Under the pieces are notes generated by a model, which was given only the letters and a program-made list of their open reading frames with translations, ran no database searches and was not told the DNA's origin. 64,000 nt of DNA from Clostridiales bacterium CCNA10 (GTDB lineage Bacteria; Bacillota; Clostridia; Oscillospirales; Oscillospiraceae), in the NCBI GenBank assembly GCA_003573975.1, contig AP018533.1:1488001-1552000 (forward strand). The letters run 5' to 3'. Each line of letters opens with the position of its first letter. Within the stretch, counting starts at the first letter, position 1. A program made the translations under genes and the position numbers. Positions 8,363 to 15,675 of this stretch are shown piece by piece.

Positions 8363-8677
8363 ATGGAGAAACGGAACTACACACACATTCAAGCGCTGTT
8401 GCCTGAGATCAAAGCCATGCTGGCAGAGGGGAAAACCCAGCGGGAAGTTGCAGAACACTACGGCTTTCGGGATAAGCAGGTGGTAAAAAGGCTGCTTGAG
8501 CGTGAGCGGAGAAAAGAACGCAAGCTGGAAGCCGGGATCCTTCCACGGCCCAAAGGACGACCGAGGAAAGATGCCGCACCAAGAAACATTGTGGCAGAGC
8601 AGGCGTATGAGATCCATCGCTTGCAGATGGAGAACAAATTGCTGCGGGATTTTCTGCGGTCCACAGGAAGGAAGTGA
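8363..8677 (+). CDS. IS3-family transposase OrfA (helix-turn-helix)
   Basis: 104 residues, normal for an IS3 OrfA. It has a helix-turn-helix region, KTQREVAEHYGFRDKQVVKRLLERERR, at about 26-52 and a C-terminal leucine-rich helix, QAYEIHRLQMENKLLRDFL, likely for multimerisation. OrfA binds the inverted repeats. The stop TGA at 8675-8677 overlaps the GTG of orfB, which is in the -1 frame. No A6G-type slippery run is seen, so coupled restart is as likely as frameshifting. Confidence 0.88.
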   Translation: MEKRNYTHIQALLPEIKAMLAEGKTQREVAEHYGFRDKQVVKRLLERERRKERKLEAGILPRPKGRPRKDAAPRNIVAEQAYEIHRLQMENKLLRDFLRSTGRK

Positions 8678-9531
8678 GGGCAAGGGTAAAATACCACATC
8701 ATATATCGTCACAGAGAGGAATATCCAATATCCGTCATGTGCACGTTTTTTGCAGTATCCAGAAGCGGCTACTATGCGTTTGTCCACCGTCTGGACAGGC
8801 CGGAGAAGGATGCCGCTCTTGCAAAAGTTATCGCACAGCAGCGGGAACGCAGCTTCCGTACCTATGGCTACCGGCGGATGTGGCTATGGCTGAAAAGCCA
8901 GAACATTTTCTGTAATCCTAAAACTGTGCTGCGAATCATGAAAAAATATGATCTGCTGTCAGAGATCCGCCGCCGCAGGAAATGGCAGCAGATGGGGCAG
9001 CAGGTCCACAGGTATGAGAATCTGCTGAACAGAGGATTTCACGCAGATGGGCCAAACAGAAAATGGGTAACGGACATCTCCTACATCCACACCAAGCAGG
9101 GCGTACTGTACCTATCCATGATCCGGGATCTCTACGACAACAGTATTGTGGCTTACAAAACCGGAACGGAACAGACGGTGGGTCTGGTTCTGGACACCAT
9201 TCGTCTGGCAATGAAGCGAGAGAAAAAGAAGGTCGCTGCAGAACTCCACCTCCACAGCGACCAGGGATTTCAGTACACCTCGCGAGCATACTTCAACCTG
9301 ACTCAAGCATACGGCATTACACCGTCCATGTCAAGAAAGGGAAATCCATATGACAACGCCATGGCGGAAAATTTCTTCTCCATCCTCAAAACGGAGTGCA
9401 TTTACCGCCACAAACCGGCTACCTTCCCGGAAGCCAACGAAATGATCGACCGCTATATTCATTTTTATAACCATGAGCGCATCCAGTTAAAGACTGGAGA
9501 GGCGCCGCTTGCGCGACGCCTCTCCTACTAA
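8674..9531 (+). CDS. IS3-family transposase OrfB (DDE integrase)
   Basis: 285 residues with HTH_21-like N-terminal region (GYRRMWLWLKSQ) and an rve integrase core. The DDE triad is intact: D134 in WVTDISYIH, D196 in HSDQGFQYTS and E232 in NPYDNAMAENFFS, with 35 residues between the last two. The GTG start overlaps the orfA stop and has AGGAAGGAA just upstream, fitting translational coupling. No disruption was found, so the element may still be active. A hairpin (GAGAGGCGCCG...GACGCCTCTC) covers its last codons. Confidence 0.92.
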   Translation: MRARVKYHIIYRHREEYPISVMCTFFAVSRSGYYAFVHRLDRPEKDAALAKVIAQQRERSFRTYGYRRMWLWLKSQNIFCNPKTVLRIMKKYDLLSEIRRRRKWQQMGQQVHRYENLLNRGFHADGPNRKWVTDISYIHTKQGVLYLSMIRDLYDNSIVAYKTGTEQTVGLVLDTIRLAMKREKKKVAAELHLHSDQGFQYTSRAYFNLTQAYGITPSMSRKGNPYDNAMAENFFSILKTECIYRHKPATFPEANEMIDRYIHFYNHERIQLKTGEAPLARRLSY

Positions 9532-9561
9532 AACTCGATATTTCCTACCAGGGCTCTTTTT

Positions 9562-9591
9562 TGTACTGTCTGCATAATCTGGGGCAGTTCA
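9562..9591 (-). repeat. Right terminal inverted repeat of the IS
   Basis: Read on the minus strand it starts TGAACTGCCCCAG and ends GACAGTACA, matching the left end imperfectly. Confidence 0.75.
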
Positions 9592-9596
9592 AATCG

Positions 9597-9611
9597 CCCC
9601 GGGCTCTTTTT
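9597..9611 (+). terminator. 3' arm and U-tract of the split nrdR terminator
   Basis: CCCCGGGCTC followed by TTTTT, complementary to 8272-8281. It is now 1.3 kb away from its partner arm. Confidence 0.85.
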
Positions 9612-9647
9612 CGACAGCAGCTCCCTGCATCCCCGATGGACCGGAAT

Positions 9648-10145
9648 TTATAGATCCCACTCGTATGCCAATTTGGGCCCGCCGCCGAATTGAATAAGAC
9701 CGCAGTACTGAAAGCCTTCTCTCAGAAGTATATGCTGCATGACGGTGTTTTTCTCCTGTGTGTCCACTCTGATGGCGCTGATATGACGGGATAGGCACAG
9801 CGCTTTGATCAAGTCAAAAGCGGCCTTGGAGAACCCTCCGCCCCTCGCCTTTTGATGGAAGGCCATGCGGTGGACCACGGCATAGGGACGATCCGTTTTC
9901 CATGCGCCTTCTATTGTCTGATACGCAGGTTCGTCACCGATCATAATGCAGCAGTAGCCGATGAGCTCCTTTTCATGGACAAAGGTGTACCCAATATTTT
10001 GAGAAATATCCTCAAGAATGGTCTGCTGCGTAGGATAATCAGGGCGCCACTGCTCAAAGCCCAAAGATTGATGATAGTCTCTCGCGTCCTCGATGCATTG
10101 ATAGCATCCTTCGGCCTCGTTTGGTTCTGCTTTTCGCAATTCCAT
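9648..10145 (-). CDS. GNAT family N-acetyltransferase
   Basis: 165 residues. MELRKAEPNEAEGCYQCIEDAR at the start and VHRMAFHQKARGGGFSKAAFDLIKALC in the middle give the GNAT acetyl-CoA loop, here QKARGGG, close to the Q/RxxGxG/A consensus. A late DTQEKNTVMQHILLREGFQYCG is the usual GNAT C-terminal helix-strand. Substrate unknown. The ATG at 10145 is preferred over an upstream GTG because GAGGAG stands before it. The gene has visibly lower GC than pheT next to it and lies beside the IS, hinting at acquisition. Confidence 0.8.
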   Translation of the reverse strand: MELRKAEPNEAEGCYQCIEDARDYHQSLGFEQWRPDYPTQQTILEDISQNIGYTFVHEKELIGYCCIMIGDEPAYQTIEGAWKTDRPYAVVHRMAFHQKARGGGFSKAAFDLIKALCLSRHISAIRVDTQEKNTVMQHILLREGFQYCGLIQFGGGPKLAYEWDL

Positions 10146-10229
10146 TGCCACGAGCTCCTCTCCGTTCACAAATTAAGAGTTGCAGGTCCGTCCGGTCCCA
10201 TAGCGTCGCACAGCGGGAACAATACAGGA

Positions 10230-10263
10230 ACAGCCACAGCATCGTTTCGCTTGCTGTGGCTGT
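10230..10263 (-). terminator. Hairpin downstream of pheT
   Basis: ACAGCCACAGCA (10230-10241) pairs perfectly with TGCTGTGGCTGT (10252-10263) around a 10-base loop. The tail on the minus strand is TCCTGTATTG, poor in T, so termination strength is uncertain. Confidence 0.5.
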
Positions 10264-10321
10264 TGGCTGTCTTATTGATCGCGTCCTGTGTTGAAGACGT
10301 CCATGGCGTGATGGGAAGCGC

Positions 10322-13027
10322 TCAGCGCAGCACTGCGCCGCACTTGGCTTCCAGGGTCGCCAGAATGGCCTTTACATCGTTGTCGGCCTCCTCGGCGGTG
10401 AGGGAGCGGTCGTCAGCCCGGAGGACCAGGTTGAAGGCCACGGACTTTTTGCCCTCGGCCACGCCCTTGCCCCGGTAGATGTCGAACAGCTTGACCTCCT
10501 TGAGCAGACCGTGGGCCCCCTCTTTGATGGCGGACTCCAGGGCTCCAACGGTGATCTCCTCGCCGCAGACCACAGCGATGTCGCGGGTCACAGCGGGGAA
10601 CTTGGGCAGGGGGACGTACTGGGGATCGGCCCCCTTGGCGGCGCACAGGGCGTCAAAGGACAGCTCCGCGCAGTAGAGATCCGCGTCCGCACCATAGTTC
10701 TGAGCCACCAGGGGATGGATCTGGCCGAATACGCCCACCTCACGGCTGCCCACCAGGATCCGGGCGCAGCGGCCGGGGTGGTAGGAGGGGTTGTCCCGGA
10801 CCGCCTCATAGGCGGCGTCAGAGATGCGGATGGAGTCCAGAATGGACTGGACCGCGCCTTTCAGGACGAAGAAGTCCATTCCGTCGCCATAACCGCCCAC
10901 CGAGAGCACCTTGGGCTCGTCAGCCATGCCGTCCTCCCGCTGGAAATAGGTGCGGCCCAGCTCATACAGGCGGGCGGACTTGTTGCGGAAGTTGTAATTC
11001 CGGGTCAAAATTTCCAGCATGGAGGGCAGGACCGTGGTGCGCATGATGGAGGTGTCCTCGCCCAAGGGATTCATGATTTTCATGGAGTTCCGGCGGGGAT
11101 CGTCCTTGGCCCAGCGGATCTTGTCGTAGTAGGTGGGGGAGATGAAGGAGTAAGTGATGATCTCGTCATAGCCCAGGGAGCGGCAGGTCTGGCCCAGAGT
11201 GCGCTCCACCTCCTGAACAGGGGAGTAGCCGCCCCGGGTGGTCTGACCCCGCATGAGGGTGGTGGGGATGTTGTTATAGCCGTAGAACCGGGCGACCTCC
11301 TCGGCCAGGTCGGCGATGCCCTCCACGTCGCGGCGCCAGGAGGGGATGATGACGTCGGCGGGGCTGTTGGGGAAGCTTTGATCCTCGGTGACGATGCCAA
11401 CACGCTCCAGATACCGATATTGGTCCGCGGCAGGGATATCAGTGCCCAGCAGGGCATTGACCCGCTCCGGGTCCATCCGGATGGTGCGGGGCTGAGGGAC
11501 GTAGTTCAGAATGTCGATGACGCCGTCCACGACCTCGCCCGCGCCCAGCCGCTCCACCAACTCACAGGCACGGTCCACGGCGGGCAGGGTGTTCAGGGGA
11601 TCCAGCCCCTTTTCAAACTTGGCGGAAGCCTCGGTACGCATACCCAGGGCAAGAGCGCCCTTGCGGATGCAGGTGCCGTCGAAGTTGGCCGACTCAAAGA
11701 CCACGTCCACGGTGTCGTCGGCGATCTCGCTGTTCTCGCCGCCCATGATGCCCGCCAGGCCCACGGCCCGGGTATCGTCGGCGATGACCAGGTGGTTGGC
11801 GGTGAGCTTCCGGACCTGGCCGTCCAGGGTGGTGAGCTCCTCGCCCTCTTCGGCCAGGCGGACGATGATCTTACCGCCCTTCACATAGCGGTAGTCGAAG
11901 GCGTGCATGGGCTGGCCATACTCCAGCATAACGTAGTTGGTAATGTCCACGATGTTGTTGATGGGGCGCACGCCCATGGCGCGCAGCCGCTCCCGCATCC
12001 ACTTGGGGGAGGGGACAATCTTCACGTTGCGGACCATCCGGGCGGTGTAGCGGGGGCACAGGTCGGCGGCGGGGGTCTCCACATCCAGCAGCTCCATCAG
12101 GTCGCCCTCGGCCCCGCCCTTGACCTCCGGCTGGTGGAGGCGCAGGGGGACGCCGTAGGTGGCGGCGGCCTCCCGGGCCAGACCGATGACAGAGAGACAG
12201 TCGGGGCGGTTGGGGGTGATCTCAAACTCCACCACGTGGTCATCCAGACCCACCACGGGCTTCAGGTCGTCCCCGGGCTTGCAGTCCTCGTGAAGAATGA
12301 AGATGCCGTCGGGGATGCAGTGGGGGAACTCCGCCTGCTGGGCGTGGAGGTCCTCCAGGGTGCAGATGGAGTCGGCCTTGGTGTTGTAAGCCACCAGGTC
12401 CCCCTCGTGGAGGTTGGCGCAGAGGGTGTCGGGGCAGGCGGTGGAGCCGCCCAGGTCCAGGCAGGTGTGGAAGGAGCCGTCGGGCTGGATGGCAGCCTCC
12501 AGTACCTTGGCGCACACCACCGGGCCGAACACCTTGTCCCCGGCCTTGATGTCCGCGGGGATGGAGGGCTTGTTCTTGTCCAGAGGATGGTAGTCGTTCA
12601 GCAGGGCGGCGGGGGTGATGACCGCGTAGGGGAAATCACGGGTGTCCAGGCCCAGCTCGGCAAGGCCGCACAGCATCCCGTTGGACTCCACGCCCCGGAG
12701 CTTGCCCTTTTCGATCTTCTTGCCGCCGGGCAGGGTGGACTTATGCAGGGCCACAGGGACCAGGTCGCCCACATGGACGTTCCAGGCCCCGGTGACGATC
12801 TGGATGGGGGCCTCCTGGCCCACACAGATCTGGCACACCCACATGTGGTCGGAGTCGGGGTGGCGCTCCATGGACAGGACCTGACCCACCACCACGTTGG
12901 AGGTCTCCCCGCCCAGGTCGTGGGTCAGCTCCACCTTGGAGCCGGACAGAGTCATGGCCTCAGCAAAATCTTTATCATTGGCGTCAACGGTGACAAACTC
13001 GCTGAGCCACTTGCGAGATAGATTCAT
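10322..13027 (-). CDS. pheT: Phenylalanyl-tRNA synthetase beta subunit with an extra domain
   Basis: 901 residues, about 100 more than the usual PheT. The order is N-terminal B1, tRNA-binding EMAP-like domain (about 42-120), B3/B4 editing domain (TPNRPDCLSVIGLAREAA from about 271), B5, catalytic-like core and a C-terminal ferredoxin-fold anticodon-binding domain (KFPAVTRDIAVV onward). Residues about 132-237 are additional and resemble the EMAP domain. It charges tRNA-Phe as an alpha2-beta2 complex with PheS. The gene is downstream of pheS, separated by a repeat element, and shares its T-box control. AAGGGAG precedes the ATG. Confidence 0.95.
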   Translation of the reverse strand: MNLSRKWLSEFVTVDANDKDFAEAMTLSGSKVELTHDLGGETSNVVVGQVLSMERHPDSDHMWVCQICVGQEAPIQIVTGAWNVHVGDLVPVALHKSTLPGGKKIEKGKLRGVESNGMLCGLAELGLDTRDFPYAVITPAALLNDYHPLDKNKPSIPADIKAGDKVFGPVVCAKVLEAAIQPDGSFHTCLDLGGSTACPDTLCANLHEGDLVAYNTKADSICTLEDLHAQQAEFPHCIPDGIFILHEDCKPGDDLKPVVGLDDHVVEFEITPNRPDCLSVIGLAREAAATYGVPLRLHQPEVKGGAEGDLMELLDVETPAADLCPRYTARMVRNVKIVPSPKWMRERLRAMGVRPINNIVDITNYVMLEYGQPMHAFDYRYVKGGKIIVRLAEEGEELTTLDGQVRKLTANHLVIADDTRAVGLAGIMGGENSEIADDTVDVVFESANFDGTCIRKGALALGMRTEASAKFEKGLDPLNTLPAVDRACELVERLGAGEVVDGVIDILNYVPQPRTIRMDPERVNALLGTDIPAADQYRYLERVGIVTEDQSFPNSPADVIIPSWRRDVEGIADLAEEVARFYGYNNIPTTLMRGQTTRGGYSPVQEVERTLGQTCRSLGYDEIITYSFISPTYYDKIRWAKDDPRRNSMKIMNPLGEDTSIMRTTVLPSMLEILTRNYNFRNKSARLYELGRTYFQREDGMADEPKVLSVGGYGDGMDFFVLKGAVQSILDSIRISDAAYEAVRDNPSYHPGRCARILVGSREVGVFGQIHPLVAQNYGADADLYCAELSFDALCAAKGADPQYVPLPKFPAVTRDIAVVCGEEITVGALESAIKEGAHGLLKEVKLFDIYRGKGVAEGKKSVAFNLVLRADDRSLTAEEADNDVKAILATLEAKCGAVLR

Positions 13028-13047
13028 AGATAAAACTCCCTTTGTTT

Positions 13048-13167
13048 GAATTAGGAATGAGGAGTTAGGAATTAGGAATTGTGGTGTCCGGTTTTGCCGG
13101 AATATTTGGAATTGAGCTGCGGAAGAGACAGCTTCAATTCCTAACTCCTAATTTCTAATTCCTAATT
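13048..13167. repeat. GGAATTAGGA palindromic repeat, copy A (pheS-pheT gap)
   Basis: The left arm reads AATTAGGAATGAGGAGTTAG then GAATTAGGAATT; the right arm reads AATTCCTAACTCCTAATTTC then TAATTCCTAATT. The arms (13048-13080 and 13136-13167) are near-perfect inverted copies around a 55-base centre. The unit recurs at 15557-15657 and 60471-60602. Confidence 0.8.
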
Positions 13168-13181
13168 GATTTTTAAAGCAA

Positions 13182-14207
13182 TCAGAATTGCTCTAAAAAT
13201 CTAACATCGTTCTCAAAGATCAGGCGCAGGTCGGCGATCTTGAAGCGGCGCATGGCGGTGCGCTCCAGACCGATGCCGAAGGCCCAGCCGGAATAGACCT
13301 CCGGGTCGATGCCGGCCATCTTCAGCACCTTGGGGTGGATCATGCCGGCGCCCAGCATCTCGATCCAGCCCTCGCCCTTACAGGTGGGGCAGCCCACACC
13401 GCCGCACTTGTGGCACTGCACGTCCATCTCGCAGGAGGGCTCGGTAAAGGGGAAGTGGTGGGGGCGGAAGCGGGTCTTGGTACCCTTGCCGTACAGCTGC
13501 TCCACCACCGTATTCAGGGTGCCCTTCAGGTCGGCCATGGTGACGTTTTTGTCGATGACCATGCCCTCCACCTGGTGGAACATGGGGGAGTGGGTGGCGT
13601 CCACCTCGTCCTTGCGGTACACCCGGCCGGGGGCGATGATGCGGATGGGCAGCTCCATGGTCTCCATGGCCCGGACCTGCATGGGGCTGGTCTGGCTGCG
13701 GAGCATCACCCGGCTGCCGGCGTCAAAATAGAAGGTGTCCGACCAGTCCCGGGAGGGGTGGCCCTCCTCGGCGTTGAGCTTGTCGAAGTTGTACTCGGCC
13801 AGCTCCACCTCGGGGCCGTCCAGCACGGTGAAGCCCATGCCGATGAAGATGTCCTTCAGCTCGTCCAGGGCCAGGTACATGGGGTGCTTGTGCCCCAGCT
13901 TCACCTTGCGGCCGGGGATGGTCACATCCAGCGCCTCGTCCTTCAGGCGCTGCTCCAGGGCCTGGGCCTCCAGCTTGCCGGCGGCGGCCTCGATGGCCGC
14001 CTCCAGGGCGGAGCGGACCTCGTTGGCCAGCTGGCCCATGGCGGGGCGCTCCTCGGCGGATAGCTTGCCCATCATTTTCAGAACGGCGGTGAGCTCGCCC
14101 TTCTTGCCCAGATACTGGACGCGCAGGCTGTCCAGCTCGGCGGCGGACTGGGCCTGCTCAAAGGCGGCCAGCGCCTCCGAACGGATCCTTGCTAACTGTT
14201 CTTTCAT
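13182..14207 (-). CDS. pheS: Phenylalanyl-tRNA synthetase alpha subunit
   Basis: 341 residues, the normal length. An N-terminal coiled-coil (about 1-90) binds tRNA; the class II core follows with motif 2 around RPHHFPFTEPSCEMDV and motif 3 near GWAFGIGLERTAMRRF. A C-x2-C-x8-C-x2-C-like cluster (CHKCGGVGCPTCKGEGW) is present, as in many PheS of Firmicutes. It forms the catalytic alpha2-beta2 enzyme with PheT. It is first in the operon, directly behind the T-box leader, with AAGGAAG before the ATG. Confidence 0.95.
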   Translation of the reverse strand: MKEQLARIRSEALAAFEQAQSAAELDSLRVQYLGKKGELTAVLKMMGKLSAEERPAMGQLANEVRSALEAAIEAAAGKLEAQALEQRLKDEALDVTIPGRKVKLGHKHPMYLALDELKDIFIGMGFTVLDGPEVELAEYNFDKLNAEEGHPSRDWSDTFYFDAGSRVMLRSQTSPMQVRAMETMELPIRIIAPGRVYRKDEVDATHSPMFHQVEGMVIDKNVTMADLKGTLNTVVEQLYGKGTKTRFRPHHFPFTEPSCEMDVQCHKCGGVGCPTCKGEGWIEMLGAGMIHPKVLKMAGIDPEVYSGWAFGIGLERTAMRRFKIADLRLIFENDVRFLEQF

Positions 14208-14254
14208 CTGTGTTCTTCCTTTCAGAGGTAAATTGATCGGACGGGGACGGGCAG

Positions 14255-14482
14255 CAAAAAAGCCTTCCGCCCCAAACCTGTTGGGACGAAAGGCAACCCT
14301 TCCGCGGTACCACCCGTATTCGTGTCAGACACGCACTTGAATTTCCTGATAACGGCGGAACAGCCGTCCCCCTCTCAGGGGCCGCTCCCGGGCGAACCAA
14401 ACGACACGCTTCGGGGCGGCTTTCAGCCGGTGACCGCCCCTCTCTGAGAAACGAAAACTCGTTATTTTCCCGTTCTTCGCAT
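14255..14482 (-). promoter_or_regulatory. T-box leader of pheST with terminator
   Basis: On the minus strand the T-box GGGTGGTACCGCGGAAGG lies at about 14298-14315. It is followed by the terminator hairpin GCCTTTCGTCCCAAC/TTGGGGCGGAAGGC (14261-14294) and a TTTTTT run at 14256-14261. Upstream, GCGAAG pairs with the later CTTCGC-like strand of stem I, and AGAGAGGGG resembles the stem I bulge. A TTC (Phe) triplet at 14394-14396 is a specifier candidate. Uncharged tRNA-Phe would stabilise the antiterminator. Confidence 0.9.
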
Positions 14483-14504
14483 TTGAAACTGATTGTATCT
14501 AATA

Positions 14505-14533
14505 CTTATAGCATACTGCGGCGGAAAATGCAA
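14505..14533 (-). promoter_or_regulatory. Promoter of the pheST T-box transcript
   Basis: On the minus strand TTGCAT (14528-14533), 17 bases, then TATAAG (14505-14510). It sits just upstream of stem I of the T-box. Confidence 0.6.
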
Positions 14534-14676
14534 GTATGAAATGGGAGCATCCGGGGGAAAGAATGGAATATGGGGAAAATATAGATTAGGATAGGAAATA
14601 TTAAGAAGGTCCAGCGGGGGAGAGCGTATGTGAGCAGGACAAAACGAAATCCTACTAAGTAAATAGGAAATAAGGA

Positions 14677-14705
14677 TAGACAAAACCTTCCGTCTATGAT
14701 AAAAT
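14677..14705 (+). promoter_or_regulatory. Promoter of the sufC-sufB-like operon
   Basis: TAGACA (14677-14682), 17 bases, TAAAAT (14700-14705). The start codon is 111 bases downstream, leaving a leader that holds a palindrome and a hairpin. Confidence 0.55.
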
Positions 14706-14712
14706 AAGGCTG

Positions 14713-14727
14713 ACCCTAAGATAGGGT
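14713..14727. promoter_or_regulatory. Palindrome at the suf transcription start
   Basis: ACCCTA-AGA-TAGGGT is a perfect 6-bp inverted repeat starting 8 bases after the -10, at the expected start of transcription. This is where a repressor of the Rrf2/IscR kind could bind. The regulator is not known. Confidence 0.45.
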
Positions 14728-14732
14728 GTCCT

Positions 14733-14759
14733 GTCCATTTGTTTGTGGGACAAATGGAC
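14733..14759 (+). promoter_or_regulatory. Hairpin in the suf leader
   Basis: GTCCATTTGT and ACAAATGGAC form a perfect 10-bp stem with a 7-base loop. No T-run follows, so it is not a terminator; it may protect the message 5' end. Confidence 0.45.
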
Positions 14760-14816
14760 GGGGAACGGGAAAGACGGAACCGGGATCAAACCGGACGGAA
14801 TACAGGAGGGAACCTC

Positions 14817-15545
14817 ATGCTAGAGTTACAGCATATCTGCTATGATGTGGAGCAGGACGGAGAGGACAAAGGCATCCTGCGGGACATCGATTTGACCATT
14901 GACGAACGGTTTGTGGCCATCACCGGCCCAAACGGCGGCGGTAAGTCCACCCTGGCCAAGATCATCGCCGGCATCTACACCCCCACCAGCGGGCGGATCC
15001 TGCTGGACGGGGAGGACATCACCGGCCTGGACATCACCCAGCGGGCCCACCGGGGCGTCAGCTTTGCCTTTCAGCAGCCGGTGCGCTTCAAGGGTCTGAC
15101 AGTGAAGGACCTGATCACCCTGGCCAGCGGAAAAAACATCGGCGTGCCGGAGGCGTGCAACTACCTGTCCGAGGTGGGGCTGTGCGCCAAGGACTATATC
15201 GACCGGGAGGTGGACGGCTCCCTGTCCGGCGGCGAACTCAAGCGTATCGAGATCGCCATGATCATGGCCCGGGGGACCAAGCTGTCCGTCTTTGACGAGC
15301 CGGAGGCGGGTATCGATCTGTGGTCCTTCTCCAACCTGATCCAGGTGTTCGAGCACCTGCACGAGAAGATCAACGGCTCTATCCTCATCATCTCCCATCA
15401 GGAGCGGATCCTGAACATCGCCGACCGCATCATCGTTCTGGCTGACGGCCAGGTGCGCAGCGACGGGGGACGGGAGGAGATCCTGCCTCAGCTGCTGGGC
15501 GAGGCCCCCAGCGTGTGCAGCGCGTTGAGCGACAAGGTAAAATAA
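14817..15545 (+). CDS. sufC: SufC-like Fe-S cluster assembly ATPase (SmsC type)
   Basis: 242 residues, an ABC ATPase with Walker A GPNGGGKST at about 38-46, signature SLSGGELKR, Walker B LSVFDEPEAGID and H-loop IISHQ. The DEPEAGID form and the close partner below mark it as SufC, the ATPase of the SUF scaffold, which is cytoplasmic. AGGAGG stands before the ATG at 14817; the open frame upstream has no support. With the next gene it forms a two-gene unit lacking sufD, sufS and sufU, as in the SUF-like minimal systems of Clostridia and archaea. Confidence 0.9.
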   Translation: MLELQHICYDVEQDGEDKGILRDIDLTIDERFVAITGPNGGGKSTLAKIIAGIYTPTSGRILLDGEDITGLDITQRAHRGVSFAFQQPVRFKGLTVKDLITLASGKNIGVPEACNYLSEVGLCAKDYIDREVDGSLSGGELKRIEIAMIMARGTKLSVFDEPEAGIDLWSFSNLIQVFEHLHEKINGSILIISHQERILNIADRIIVLADGQVRSDGGREEILPQLLGEAPSVCSALSDKVK

Positions 15546-15556
15546 CAAGACGATCA

Positions 15557-15657
15557 GGAATTGGAAATTAGGAATTGACGCGCCGATTCGGGGCGGAGGT
15601 GCCTGATTCCTCCGGCAGAGCCGGATGCAGTCATTCCTAACTCCTCATTCCTAATTT
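15557..15657. repeat. GGAATTAGGA palindromic repeat, copy B (sufC-sufB gap)
   Basis: Left arm AGGAATTGGAAATTAGGAAT and right arm ATTCCTAACTCCTCATTCCT plus AATT, inverted, around a 55-base centre that itself holds a short hairpin (CCTCCGGC/GCCGG). Same unit as at 13048-13167 and 60471-60602, same kind of position between two genes of one operon. Confidence 0.75.
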
Positions 15658-15675
15658 ACAGAAGGAGACAGAACC

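Larger units (their letters stand above)
8285..9591 (+). mobile_element. IS3-family insertion sequence, apparently intact, 1307 bp
   Basis: The left end TGAACCGGTCCAG (from 8285) and the right end, read inward from 9591 as TGAACTGCCCCAG, form imperfect inverted repeats of about 30 bases that share a later GACAGT. Both ends have the TG...CA termini of the IS3 family. A 3-bp direct repeat AAT flanks it (8282-8284 and 9592-9594). Inside are two overlapping frames, orfA and orfB, with an intact DDE triad. The IS name cannot be given without a database. Confidence 0.9.

Noticed and set aside
10511-13021. An 836-codon open frame opposite pheT
   Set aside because: Low-complexity Gly/Val/His/Asp translation, an antisense shadow of a recognised synthetase gene.
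13048-13167. A CRISPR array or tandem repeat at the AATTAGGAATT elements
   Set aside because: Each site has one inverted pair with a unique centre, not regularly spaced direct repeats, and no cas genes are present.
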